From contig JARZZO010000016.1 in the NCBI GenBank assembly GCA_030544215.1, forward strand, positions 33,998,001 to 34,062,000: a DNA stretch of 64,000 nt. The letters are read 5' to 3'. The position numbers and the translations under genes are program-made. How positions within the stretch are numbered: the first letter of the stretch is position 1; each line of letters opens with the position of its first letter. The DNA is from Zantedeschia hybrid cultivar (taxonomy: Eukaryota; Streptophyta; Magnoliopsida; Alismatales; Araceae). Of the stretch, positions 1 through 10,755 are shown piece by piece. The notes beneath the pieces were generated by a model that ran no database searches, was not told where the DNA came from, and saw nothing but the letters and a program-made list of their open reading frames with translations.

Positions 1-1
1 G

Positions 2-412
2 CTATCGTGCTAATTGATCTGTGAGAATAGATTTCTTGAGAAGAAATTTGATGGGGTTCATCCTAGCGATGAGATGGACTTCATGGGCCAAGAAATAATG
101 CATCAGCTTCTGAACCACCCAAACTAATGCAGCACAGGTCTTCTCCATCGCTGTATATCTCTGTTCCTCGGGGTTGAGGAGTTTAGAGAGATAATAGGCT
201 GCCCTCTCCTTTCCTTCTTCATCTTTTTGTGCTAGGATAGCCCCCACCACATCATCCAAGACAGAAATATATAGAATCAAAGGTTTGTCCGGAGATGGTG
301 GTCTCAAAATAGGAGGACTTTCTAGATATGTCATCAATCCATCGAATGCCTCCTGGCACTTATCATCCCAATTAAACTTGACTCCCGGCTTAGTAAGCTC
401 GTAAAACGGCTT
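2..412 (-). pseudogene. pol: Tat1 RNase H domain, N-terminal part (broken)
   Basis: This continues the reverse transcriptase frame after one stop at 419-421. The conserved start of a Gypsy RNase H is visible: a PFYELTKPG-like segment, then LILYISVLDDVVGAILAQ, in which the usual Asp of the YISV/YLAVS type strand lies near the start, and ERAAYYLSKLL further on. The piece ends at a TAG at 2-4 where related elements have Trp (the LARWQ-type motif), which suggests a TGG to TAG change. The rest of RNase H and the integrase are outside the window. Confidence 0.8.
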
Positions 413-418
413 ACACCT

Positions 419-1525
419 TTATGAGTGCTGGTAGACAAAGCAGCCAATAAATTGCAACCTCCCGATCAATCCTCTTAATTCTTTCAAATTTCGGGAAAGT
501 GGCATCTCTCTAATAGCCTTAGCCTTGTTGGGATCAATCTCAATGCCCCGTTTGCTCACGATGTATCCTAACAACTTCCCCGATGATATACCAAATATGC
601 ACTTTTCGGGATTCATCTTCAATTGATATTCTTTTGACCTTTCCAAAACTCTCGCCAATACCTTGGCATGCTCAACTTTAGTCTTGGACTTAACTAACAG
701 ATCATCCACATACACTTCTAAATCAATGTGCATCATGTCATAGAATATGGCCATCATAACCCTCTGATAAGTAACTCCAACATTCTTTAGTCCAAATGGC
801 ATAACAACACAACAATAAGTGCCCCAAGGTGTAGTGAATGACGTCTTCTCTTGGTCCTCTTCTGCCAAGCGAATCTGATTATACCCTGAGAATCTATCCA
901 TGAATGACAATGTTTCATAATCAGCTGTATTGTCAATGAGTACGTCTATATGAGGCAGTGAAAAGTTATCTTTAGGACATGCCCGATTCAAATCTCGAAA
1001 GTCAATGCAAATCCTGACCTTCCCATCCTTTTTCATGACCCGGACTGTATTTGCCACCCATTGCGGATAGAGGACAACTCTAATAAATTTGACTTTATGC
1101 AACTTATCGACCTCTTCTTTCATCTTCAAAGCCATCTGAGGGTGCAAATGCCTCAACTTCTGTTTAACTGGGCTAGCTCCATCTTTCAATGTTAATCGGT
1201 GTTCCACTAAGGAAGAATCTAATCCCGACATATCTTCAAAGCTCCAGGCGAAAGTGTCCTTGTAGTTTCTGAGAACTCGGACCAGTGCCTCCTCATCTAC
1301 TTTAGAAAGACTAAAACTGACGAGGACAACCTTAGGTTCGTCTTCAGTTCCTAGATTAATCTCTTTGGTAGGTTCTTCTACGGTAGCTGAGGGTTCATCA
1401 AATCTCTTCACTCCACTAGCATACGCCTCAGCCGCGTCGTCGTCAACTTCCTCATCTTCAGTAATGGGGTCTTTCTCGTGGAACAATTCATATAAACCAT
1501 ACCTGTCATTGACTAACTCATCCAC
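419..1525 (-). pseudogene. pol: Tat1 reverse transcriptase domain
   Basis: A 368-residue open segment covering the reverse transcriptase that copies the element RNA into DNA in the virus-like particle. Visible landmarks are VRICIDFRDLN (about 170-180), CPKDNFSLPHID (183-194), the first catalytic Asp in SFMDRFSGYNQI (about 207-219), VMPFGLKN (241-248) and the intact YVDD box (272-275), followed by a LLGYIVS-type connection. All polymerase motifs look intact, but the segment is open only because it lies between stops. The first 100 residues are an acidic linker. The methionine start is not a biological one: this is an internal part of a polyprotein. It is frame-shifted relative to the protease upstream. 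Confidence 0.9.
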
Positions 1526-2279
1526 TTCACATTCTTCTGGGATCTGAATGGGATTCTCTAAAAGTTGAGGGATCTGAGAGCAAGGAATGCATCTTAAGAC
1601 TAAATCTTGGAGGTATCTATTCGGAATTCATCTACCCTTAGACTTCCTAGACTTTCTAACCTTACTAACTTCACTAGACTCCCTAACTTCATTAAATTGC
1701 CTACTGCTAGACTCACTATCCTTACTGATGAAGAAGGATAAAAATCAAAGGATACAGAATGTGATATAGGTGAATCCTCCCGAGAGGAGGGGCAAAGCAA
1801 ATCTAGAAAAGAGTCTTGCCCGAGTGACCCGCACAATGGGGTATATTCGGACGAGTAATATGATGTTTCCTCAATGAGGATTTGAGAGGAGGAAGTTGCT
1901 AAATTGACGTTTTTTTTTTTTTTTAGATTTTGAGTGTTAATCATGAAACATGAATAAATATGTAAAGGAAGAGAATGAGAAGGTAACAGTACCGAGGCCA
2001 AAGGATTGGGGGGATCATACAATAGTATGTCCCAGATTAGATCATAGATCCTCTTAGGGTCGAAAGGAATATGAGGAATTAGGTCTCGAGGGGACAAAGT
2101 AGCCATGATGGGCGGAGCCCGAGGAATGTCTTCAGTGATGACCCTCGACCAAGTTGGGGTTAGGAGCAGAGTGCGGAATAGGGTATGGAGGGTGAAAACA
2201 TGATGGGGATAGGTTCCCCTCTAGAGAAGATCAGTGGTGAATCCAGGCTGATAAGGGTCATCAGACTCCCCTTCGTTTG
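1526..2279 (-). pseudogene. Tat1 linker between protease/G-patch and RT, frameshifted
   Basis: The protease and G-patch segments share one frame and the reverse transcriptase uses another, so a frameshift lies in this stretch. A 168-codon open segment (1600-2106) is present, but I recognise no domain in it. A T-run near 1909-1924 (A-run in the sense strand) is a plausible slippage site for an indel. Sequence content is otherwise typical of a fast-evolving linker. Confidence 0.5.
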
Positions 2280-2927
2280 TCACCTTAGCAAAATTCTCCT
2301 ATCAAAAATAGCCCCAGGCCCTTCAAACAACTCGTCAATCAACGGAGGCCACTTTGGTTCTGAGGAATCAAGGAACAACCTGTTCAGTGCAATGTACATG
2401 TCCCATGTGTCGAACCAGTGGTACCACTTGCACTCCGGATCTTGAGTCTTCCTCCTCTTCATTAGCCGCAGAGCCTGCAATGATTGGTATGTCAGCAACT
2501 CAGAACAGTACCTGGCTAGATCTCTCCCATATACGTCATGCAGGTCAAAGTGGAAAGTGATCACCACCGTGTTATCATTGTCATGATTAATCACGGGTCC
2601 CTTAATGAAGTGTGTATATAAGGTCCAAGTTAAGGGATTCCGATTTTCTTTATACGGGGTGGTCATTGTCTTCCAGATTTTCTGACCGTCTTCATCTTCC
2701 TGTTGTTGAACAATCTGCCATTTTACCTTCACTGGCCTATAGCCCAAACCATTCCTAGGTGCTCTTCTGTGGTCTTTGATAGGCTTGGTTCTACCTTGCA
2801 GTTGTGTACCCAGGCCTTTTCCTGGTTGATACCCACCCTTCATCATGATGTCCCAGCCAGGGGTACTCACGCACTTCTCCCTTTTCATAGCATCAACTGG
2901 ACAAGGAACAAGTATAGTGGCTTTCAA
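2280..2927 (-). pseudogene. Tat1 G-patch-containing segment of the polyprotein
   Basis: A 215-residue segment in the same frame as the protease, directly downstream of it. Near residues 24-50 it has a recognisable G-patch: GWDIMMKGGYQPGKGLG, then GRTKPI, matching the glycine-spaced pattern of that RNA-binding module. The rest (FHFDLHDVYGRDLARYCSELL and similar) is a plant Gypsy linker of unknown role. G-patch modules next to a retroviral-type protease are known from betaretroviruses and some plant Gypsy elements. A nucleic-acid binding role here is inference. Confidence 0.75.
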
Positions 2928-2951
2928 AGGATTAGCTGAAGGATAACAAAC

Positions 2952-3833
2952 TTATAATACCGATAGAATGGGTTGTCGGCCAGGTAGAGAAGTCGGTTTG
3001 ATGTTCAAAGAATAAGCAGTAGCAAGGATTGGCATGCTTGTCACTTTAATAATCCATTCCTTATAAGGAAATTTGAGGTATTGATGGTTTGTAGAGGGTA
3101 TGGCCTCAAGGGATTTGATGTAGGGACGACCAAGGATGCCTTTTAAAGATGGGTCGATTTTCAAGATGTGGAACTCAACCTCGGCATGGCAAACGGGACC
3201 TAACTCCACCTTTAAGTAAACCATTCTCAGAGGGGAACGGGTAGAGTTGTCATAGGCAGTAACAGAAACGGATGAAAGCAACCACTTCTCTTTAGGTACA
3301 CCACAGAATTCTAACGTCTTCAGTGACAACACATTAATAGAGGCCCCTTTGTCAACCAAACATGCATCTACAGCCTTCTTGCATATGTTAACTATAATGC
3401 TTAGCACCATGCTCCTGGCCGCTGATGGTGCTAGTTTAGATGTGTGAAATGAGATAGAGGGTTGATCCCCCTGTGGAACTAGCAGTACTGTGATCTTCTC
3501 TACTGTCACATCTTCACTGACCATTACTCTCTGCAGATATTCTATCAGAGCCTCTTGATGGATCTTGGATCGTTTGATCAGTTCTAGTATGGAAATGTAT
3601 GCCGGTGTTCTGTCCAGCTGCTTCAATAAGTCATACTGAGTGCCAGGTGCACTCTCTTCATTCTGAACTTCTTCTGACGGCTGTGATGGACCGTCTCTTA
3701 CCGAGGACTGAGGGAAGACCTTATTGAAGATTCTCCCGCTCCAGAGCGTATGTTGTTCAATATTGGAAGGTCCAGGTGAGATCTTAAGTACCGCCGTGTT
3801 AATGAGGGGTTTAGAGGGGGGTAATGGGTTCAT
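2952..3833 (-). pseudogene. pol: Tat1 retropepsin-like aspartic protease
   Basis: A 293-residue segment. The N-terminal half (about 67-105: YDLLKQLDRTPAYISILELI, then HQEALIEYL) is the conserved stretch that precedes the protease in many plant Gypsy elements. The active-site loop is LVDKGASINVLS with the catalytic Asp at about residue 161, and a flap/ILGRPY-type strand follows near 233. The enzyme would cut the gag-pol polyprotein during particle maturation. It shares its frame with the gag C-terminus and the G-patch segment; single stops separate them. Confidence 0.85.
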
Positions 3834-3869
3834 AAACAGGTGATGGTGGGGGATTGTTTGGTGGAGGAG

Positions 3870-4374
3870 CTAGAATGCGGATGAGCGGCAGGGTTGTATG
3901 ATATTGGGGTGAATGGTTGATGCAGATGATGTGGGAAATGGTATGCGTAGCAATGGTTTAGAAGGCATGAGGGGTTCGGGGTTAGGTTGCGGAGGGTTAT
4001 TTGGTGGAGGCGTGATGGCGGAGGGGATAATAGGTTTAAGGAAAGTAGGAGGTGGAGTAGGTCTATGGTATACGGGTGTTGGTATGGGAGTAACGGTTAT
4101 GGTTTCGGGTTTGGGTATGCGGAGAATGCGGCGAGGCAGTTGCTCGGTGATACTCGGGATGTGGCCTATTGAGTAGACAGAGGAAGATTCATCTTCCTTC
4201 CATTGTTGCCCCCTATTAGCCTCAGACTGGCTTTTAGTAAGAATTGGGGCGACCTGGTTTTGATGCTCCGGTAGTGGGTTTTGCACTATACCCATGTTCG
4301 ATGGTACTGCTGCCTGTGCTGGTGCTCTTTGTATCTGTTGTTGTTGTGGTTGTTGTTGTTGCTGTGGCTATGAT
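3870..4374 (-). pseudogene. gag: Tat1 gag C-terminal Pro/Gln-rich region
   Basis: This is the end of gag and the linker to the protease, in the protease frame. The protein is rich in Pro, with a Gln tract (CAACAA-type repeats at 4334-4368). It is cut at 4374 by soloS. The five bases at 4375-4379 (CTTCT) are repeated at 38176-38180, where the gag reading resumes, so the two halves are one gene split by nested insertions. Confidence 0.75.
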
Positions 4375-6411
4375 CTTCTTGTAAGAAATCGCCAAAACGC
4401 AGCGAAAATTAAAATGATTCCTCGTATCGATTGCTGGGATCGTAAAACGGACAAAATAAAATAACTGGGAAGAACTGTTCTTCACCTTTGCGGGGTTTCG
4501 AATCTCCCGTGGATTGAACCGTTTCGATAATCGCGCATACGCACAATCTCTAGAGGTATCCATACGAGCTCCTGACGCAGACGCGATTTCCACCTCCGCT
4601 TGAGTACTTCGACCTGATCTCAAATCCACCATACAGTTGAGAAGAGAGAGGGATCTTCTTCAAGAGAGAGAGAGGGAGAGAGAGAGAGGAGAGAGAAAAT
4701 CTCTTGGCTTGTGGTAGTGTACGTATGCAACCACCACCCACCCATTGGCCTCCTTTTATAAGAAATATAGATAAGCACAAGGTTTAATTCTCATGATTAT
4801 CCAAGAGCTTGGCCTTGGATAATTCTCCATTTAAATATTCATGTTTATCTTGCGGCTTTTCACAAAAACTCAGATAACTATAATATTTAGCATCTCTCAT
4901 CGTCTTACGAGAACTTTTATGTGTGTGACCCTCCAGGCCCATATATCAGTCTGGTTTCAGGCCCCTAAACTTAGAACTAATTCTAAAGTGTAGTATTTAT
5001 TAATTATTATTTAAACATCATATGTTAAATAATTAATTCAATAAATAAGTGGTTTATTATCCGATGATTAATCCACTTGACCTTCTGACCATGAACGGCA
5101 TCAAACACTACCTCATGTGTAAGTATTAGATGGTCTCAAAGCCAATCCGATACTATGTATTGATTCAATTTATTAATAAATGGCATTAATTCATTGTGTG
5201 TAATTAATTCGATCTATGTTTATCGTATCACGATGAAGTCCATGAATATGTGCAACAATCTTCGGATTATGATGAGATCATAATTACAGGACCGAAGACT
5301 TATAAACACATGTTCTTAATTGTTCCTAGTCATAGGATGTTTGAGAAGGACATTGAACATCCGGATAGACTAGTATAGGTTTCTCCAGCTCATATAATGA
5401 GGGTGACTGATCCTATAAGTCACTTCTGTAGAGACACTATGCTGGACCTGTAGGTGCTCATTTGCGAATGAGTTCACTGAACTGATCCAACAATGAATCG
5501 CTGGATGGTAAACACCTCACTGTTAACCAGCTCGATTCTTTTGTCACGATTGCGTAGATGATCCTTGGACCTGAGACGCCAAAGATATCTTGTTAGTAAG
5601 TTTCTGAACTTTGACCTTGACTAACGAATCCCTAACCATGGGTTATCAATAAGTCAAGTGATCAGGTTCAGGGAAATGCCCCCGAAGGTAAGTGTGTGTT
5701 CAATAAGGGATCATCCGCTCTTGGTAGTTTGAGAGAGAATGTTCCATAAACAATGCGCTTAAGTCCCTGGCCAGGGCGGACTCTGTATCAGATAAATAGT
5801 TATCCGATATAGATTAGTGGCATCCTGTAACGACCCGCCACCCTATGATCGGAGACCCGATCACTAAATGGGTGTCGAATCATTATCCAACGGTCTGACA
5901 CCCGGATCTTATACACACATCTGGAGGAGTAAGCGTTAAACAATATTAAATATAACATTCACACGGACTACAAGGAAGTACAGTGCGCAGGAAGTAAATT
6001 AATAATGTCCGTACACAGTCCAACAATAATTACATAGCCCAAGAAATTAAGTAAGTACAGGCAGAAACAAAGTACAACAACATCGGGGCATACCCCAGAA
6101 CTGAGATAGCTGCTGGTCCGCACACCAAGGAGAACACCACTCGCCGCCACGAGGTCCACACCTGAAACCGCAGGGAGTGAGCCACACCAAAATTGGGCTC
6201 AGTAGGGATCATCCGATCCCCCGCCTCCCACTCACACACCCACAAATGCAATAACAAAGATACAGGTGATTAAGGCAAGTAAAGTTGTAACACACTACTC
6301 CTAAATCTCGATATAAACCACATGCATTCGAAATGTAACATGCATATCTCTAGAATCATTTTATCAAAGAGCCTACAACTCGCGTCTCGGCAAAACATGC
6401 CAACCACGCCT

Positions 6412-6517
6412 CCGAAAGTGGGAAACACCGACCACACAACTGAAAGTGGGAAACACCGACCACACAACCGAAAGTGGGAAACACCGACCACACAACCGAA
6501 AGTGGGAAACACCGACC
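6412..6517. repeat. 28-bp tandem repeat, about 3.8 copies
   Basis: The unit begins CCGAAAGTGGGAAACACCGA and continues CCACACAA, 28 bp in all, with nearly identical copies. Relatives soloC and GypE carry a single diverged copy at the matching place (the ACACCGACCCGCTG segment), so the expansion is private to soloA. Confidence 0.9.
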
Positions 6518-6953
6518 CGCTGAGACCAAACAGTAACCCCTCGGATAGCGCGCTAGCTACTCCGGCCCAACTGGCTCAGGTGGTTACTCCTTCCCCCAGC
6601 ACGAGTGACACTCCAAAGGTACCACACCCACACCGGTACTAGCTAACCTTGGGGTTCACCAGGTGACCCTCTCTCACCAGGCGTCACCCCGCCCACGCCC
6701 CCACCAGCACTGTGCTCCACCCACACCAGCACAGGGTGATAAAGCGCTACAACTGTCACTCTAGGTCCACAGTAACACAAAATCCGGCACAGTGCGATCC
6801 GGTCACGTGAGAAGTCCGCGATCGCACGACACACAACGCAGTGCTATCCGGTCACGAAGAATCCATTATCATCGAATGTATTTAAAGCATGTATTTAACC
6901 AACTATCTAGCAGTGTAAACACATTTTACTGGCATGGATTAGTGTGGTTCTGT

Positions 6954-8290
6954 CTTGAATCGCGTCGCCCAAGGCTGACGCCATTCAAGCATCCTAAACT
7001 GGTTCATGAAATCCCGGCCTCAGAATATGGCCTAAAAGGCGTCGCCACAGGTAGCCGCCTTTTAAAACGCGTCGCCATCCCTCGTCGCCTATTAGCGACC
7101 GAAAACAGGGACAGGCAACGGTTGATTCTCTTAAAGCGTGTCGTCCTGGGAAGCCGCCTTTAAAAAGGCGTCGCTGTCCTCAGACGCCATTCACTCCAGA
7201 ATCCAAAACGTGCAGAATCCTCTAATCGGGGCGATTTCTGCCTAAATGGCGTCGTGCTGGCCCGTCGCCATTTTAAATGGCGTCGTCCAGGCATGACGTC
7301 ATTTAACGCCAGAAATCCTGACTGACAGAACCTCAAACATGGAGATTTCTGCCTAAATGGCGTCGTACTGGCCCATCGCCATTCTAAATGGCGTCGTCTA
7401 GGCACGACGTCATTTAGCGCCAGAAACCTGGTTCTGCAACTCAACCCGAGGGTCCCCTTTTCACCCCCAAACACCCCAAAACACACTAAAACAGAAGAGG
7501 AAGAGGGGAAACCAAACTTCCATGCAGAAACCCACAAGTCCACGTTCATAACCACGGCCATGCCATTGAGAAAACCCTCTTAACAAGCTCATTCTACCCC
7601 AAACACATCATACCTCACAATGGAATTCAAGGGTAAAACAACTACAATCCATGCAAGGTTCGTCCCCCTACCGGTTACTTGAACTCCTCCTGGCTCCGTG
7701 CCGCCGAACTGCCGCACCACAGACCGCCGCCAGTACCCCCGAGGACGTCGCCACTCCGCCGGGACGTCGGCCGCCGTCCGGAGAATGGAACACCGCGAAG
7801 GAAGTGGTGGTGGTAGTGGTGAGAGGTAGAGAGGCGTTGGAGTGCTGGAAGAGGAAGAAGAGGAAGGAAAAGGGGAAGAGAGGGGTCGGAGGAGGCGGAG
7901 AGGGGGAGGAGAGAGAGTAAGAGGGTGAGAATGAGGGAAAGAAACGGAGGCTCGCGGGGTCAATCCGAAACAGGGTAAAACGCGTCGTCCGAGACAAACG
8001 CCTATCAGATGACAGGACGGGCCGTACTGACAGAAGCTCTGAAACGCGTCGCTCGCCACGGACGCCATTCAGATGACAGGACCGGCACCGTACACTGACA
8101 TCGCAGGGTCGCAGTCTGAATGGCGTCGTCCATCATGGACGCCGTTCAGACGACAAGACAGTGGCCGTACTCTCGCGGTCCAAAACCCGCCCACGTGGAG
8201 CCCACGTGGCACAACAGCAACAAACCTAAATGACGTCCACCTAGCAAGACGCCGTTTGAAAGGCATCGTGCAGTGTAGACGTTATTCAGA
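6954..8290. repeat. Array of GCGTCG-type short inverted repeats in soloA
   Basis: At least ten units of about 31-36 bp, each an imperfect hairpin with arms like AATGGCGTCG and CGACGCCATT around a 6-10 base loop. Examples lie at 6954-6989, 7032-7066, 7241-7306 (two units), 7351-7420 (two units), 8041-8072, 8117-8150 and 8227-8290. They flank the GC-rich block at 7680-7800. Arms vary (GCGTCG, ACGTCG, GCGTCC), but the inverted layout is kept. Confidence 0.8.
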
Positions 8291-8795
8291 AGAAACTCTC
8301 AAGACCCCTCAGAGTCCAAACCAGGGGATCCGGCCCGAAACCGACCCGAAAACTGAGCCCGAAACCTCAGTCCTTACACATCCGATTCATGTGAATCGAC
8401 TGGCTAGGGTTTAATAGTAAACCATACCCTAGGTCGATTCGGGAACATTACACGGATGAAGGATTATATCCGCATGCTAACCGATGACGGAAAGGTTCTA
8501 ATAGAGGGTTGCGATAACCCCAATGCCATCCAGGATCACACGATGTTGCTTGGCATCCAACGTGATCGGAAGCCTGTCCGAATTTATTGTGGGACAATAA
8601 ATTCGGCTGATTAATTGAATATAAAGATATTAATTAATTCAGTGGGTCCGTAAAGAGTTACTGGCTTAATGGGCTATTAACTGGACTGGTATTTGGGCCA
8701 AGAGGGTCACACGCAAAAGGTTTTCAAGTCGATGGATAATCCGACAGGATTTCGGATAAGTCTGGGTTTTTACGAAAAACTGCAAATAGACTTAT

Positions 8796-8803
8796 TATAA
8801 AAG
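8796..8803 (+). promoter_or_regulatory. Candidate TATA box in the CopA 5' LTR
   Basis: TATAAAAG lies about 420 bp before the LTR end. The 3' LTR has TATAAAAA at 36870, and the CopB 3' LTR has a matching TATAAAAC on the minus strand (22814-22821). The shared place and sequence support a promoter; activity is untested. Confidence 0.5.
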
Positions 8804-9225
8804 AACGGATGCTAGGTCGGGGGCCAACAACCCTAACCTAGCCGCCACCTTCTTTCTCTCTCCTCTCTACTGGGCGTACGACACGAGGCGGCCATCTGGA
8901 GGCTCCGCTTCGAACCCCGACAGCTCCGCCTTCCGTCTGACGGGAGATTACGAATCCACATGTCGCGGTGGATTACACGCAGCCAGACGGGATCCACAAA
9001 CGCCGCATCAAGCGAGGAGGCGAGGACGATCCATCGCAAGGAGAACCGCGTGGATACCGCTAGAGGCCAGGCAACTGCGCGACTTGCGGCATCGCTCCGA
9101 CGGAACAGGAAAACGAACCGATTTACTCCGGTCTTGTTTTTGTTGATCGAAACGGGATGGATCCGATCCCAAGAAATTTTATTCTGCTGTGTTTTCGGTC
9201 GGATCTCGACACAGCGAACCCAACA

Positions 9226-9239
9226 GTGGTATCAGAGCT
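9226..9239 (+). other. CopA primer binding site (Met-tRNA type)
   Basis: GTGGTATCAGAGC directly follows the LTR end. TGGTATCAGAGC is the standard plant Copia site complementary to the 3' end of initiator tRNA-Met, which primes minus-strand DNA synthesis. Confidence 0.92.
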
Positions 9240-9309
9240 AGGTTCCACTGTGTTTTCGCTGTTTCGATCTCTGTTTTGATAATTTTGTAATTAATTCCAT
9301 GCATGTAAT

Positions 9310-9452
9310 GTGTTCATGAGATGAACACTGTAAATTTAAAGTAAATTGAATGCATTAAAATTGTCTTATTTTCTGCAAAAAAAAGTTTGTGTTCTTCGTC
9401 GAACGAAGAACGACTCGTATCAGCATGTTTACGGGCATCCCAATCGTTGGGA
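9310..9452 (+). promoter_or_regulatory. Three short-loop hairpins in the CopA leader
   Basis: Three perfect stems with 3-base loops follow the primer site. The first is GTGTTCATGAGATGAACAC (9310-9328, 8-bp stem). The second is 9391-9411, with arms GTTCTTCGT and ACGAAGAAC. The third is TCCCAATCGTTGGGA (9438-9452). CopB has the same three in the same order (30091-29954 on the minus strand) with changed loops. A role in RNA folding, dimerisation or packaging is inference. Confidence 0.7.
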
Positions 9453-9599
9453 AGGGCTCGCTGGAGCATGGGATTCCTCCCATGGGGCCCGTGGGTTGAA
9501 GCTGTGATCTTGGCTCATGACCGGGAGGATGGCCAAACCCCTTTATTTTTTTTATCAAAGATGGGGGTTTCCTTTTATTTTTGCAGAAAATATAGAGAT

Positions 9600-9960
9600 G
9601 GGGGGGGGTTGGAAGAAAACCGCCGGCAACCAGGGGCTGCCGGTGCCCCTGAGTGCCGGCGGCCGCCCTCCGGCAGGGCCCTACCAGCCGGCACCTGTGG
9701 GGCAGGCTGCCAGCGGCAGGGAACTGCCGCCCCCCACCCTGCGCGCAGCTAGGGTTTCCTAGCTACGCTTGGGTGGGGGGGGGGGGGGGGGGGGTAGGCC
9801 CAATGGGCCAGGCCAGGCCGGGCCGGGCCCCAGGTCCGAGCCAGCCTAGCCCTGGACCCGAACCAGGTCAACGCCCTTGTGGGCGTACCTGGGTTAAGAC
9901 CAGGGGCCGACTGGGCTCAGGCCCTGAGCCCAGTCGGCCCGGTCTGGACCATTGGACCGC
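9600..9960 (+). other. GC-rich block of the CopA leader with a 20-base G run
   Basis: Very GC-rich, low-complexity leader sequence including an uninterrupted G run at 9775-9794 and GGCCGGGCC-type repeats. CopB (29450-29790) and CopC (56050-56540) have a GC-rich block at the same place between primer site and AT-rich leader. Open frames here are compositional. The G run could fold as a quadruplex or be an assembly weak point. Confidence 0.7.
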
Positions 9961-10755
9961 TGCCCCCTTTTTTCCCTTATTTTTCTTAATTTAATCCCTA
10001 TTTTTATCTATTTATTGTCCCAAATTAAAAATAGAATTTAATTAATTTATGAAATTAGATTTTATAATAAGATTGAGCTTTGTTTTTAATTATATGGTCC
10101 AATAATTAGATTAATATGTATTAATGTGATTATTAACAAGTTGTTGTTAATTTAATCTAATTGTTAGATTAAAGGACAAAATTAGGGAGTTAATTTAATT
10201 GTTAAATTTATTATTTAATGTCTATTAATATTACTAGCATGGAATATTACAATCTTGTCAATTTGGAGTTTATGTATATTTTTTTTTTATTGTGCATTAG
10301 TTTGCTTATTTAAATCCTGATTTAAATTAGCATGCTTAAACTGAAAATTATTCGAAAATCTAAATCCAATTTTGATTGGTTCCTGGTTTTATGAAACCTA
10401 AAATTATTTATTTTCAAAAATTTATTTTATCCATGAGATGTGCATTTTTTGTGTGGTTTATTTTAATTAAAACACATGGTGGTCATGAATGTGTATTAAT
10501 TTTATGGATGTGGAATATGATTGTGTGGTTTATTATTTGTTAATAAATAGGGGTCTGCGAACCTCTCCCTCTCATATTCCATTGTGTTTCTACCTCCCTC
10601 CTTGATGTATTCGTCATAAGGCTTTCTTTTTTTAAAATTATCATGTAATTATGAATTTATAATGTAATTTGATCGAGGCGGCTGCGCATGGAGCGAGGAT
10701 GATCCACAACTGCAACCAGATGAATATGAAGGAGTTCATTGAATCTATGAGTTTG
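9961..10755 (+). other. AT-rich CopA leader up to the Ath1 insertion
   Basis: There is no gene. The sequence is AT-rich, with small inverted units such as AATCTAATTGTTAGATT near 10160. Similar units are expanded in the CopB leader. The stretch ends with GTTTG (10751-10755), the Ath1 target duplication, and leader sequence resumes at 21635. Confidence 0.75.

Larger units (their letters stand above)
5826..8378 (-). mobile_element. soloA: solo Gypsy LTR (GTTACA family) in the CopA 5' LTR
   Basis: The plus strand reads TGTAACGACCCGCC at 5826 to CCTTACA at 8378, flanked by the duplication CATCC (5821-5825, 8379-8383). The sense orientation is minus, because GypE has the same LTR (44744) next to a minus-sense primer site and gag. 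At 2553 bp it is slightly longer than its relative soloB (2342 bp), partly through a local tandem expansion at 6412-6517. Open frames of 100-160 codons inside are GC-rich LTR sequence and not genes with any known match. Confidence 0.92.
5118..9225 (+). repeat. CopA 5' LTR (split by soloA)
   Basis: The LTR runs from TGTAAGTATTAG to AACCCAACA. Its first 707 bases (5118-5825 less the duplication) align with 35758 onward, and 8379-9225 aligns with the second half of the 3' LTR. The net length is about 1.55 kb against 1.57 kb for the 3' LTR. The two copies differ by many substitutions, so CopA is older than the elements inside it. The stretch 8400-9225 carries no gene. Confidence 0.92.

Noticed and set aside
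1365..1547. Plus-strand Ser/Thr-rich frames in the Tat1 coding region
   Set aside because: Antisense shadows of the acidic linker before RT.
7589..8068. 159-codon minus-strand frame in soloA as a gene
   Set aside because: Pro/Ser/Thr-rich LTR sequence with overlapping open frames, no known domain and no shared start among copies.
9400..9994. Overlapping GC-rich open frames (67-121 codons) in the CopA leader
   Set aside because: Three frames are open at once in low-complexity GC-rich sequence; the matching CopB and CopC blocks do not keep the frame.
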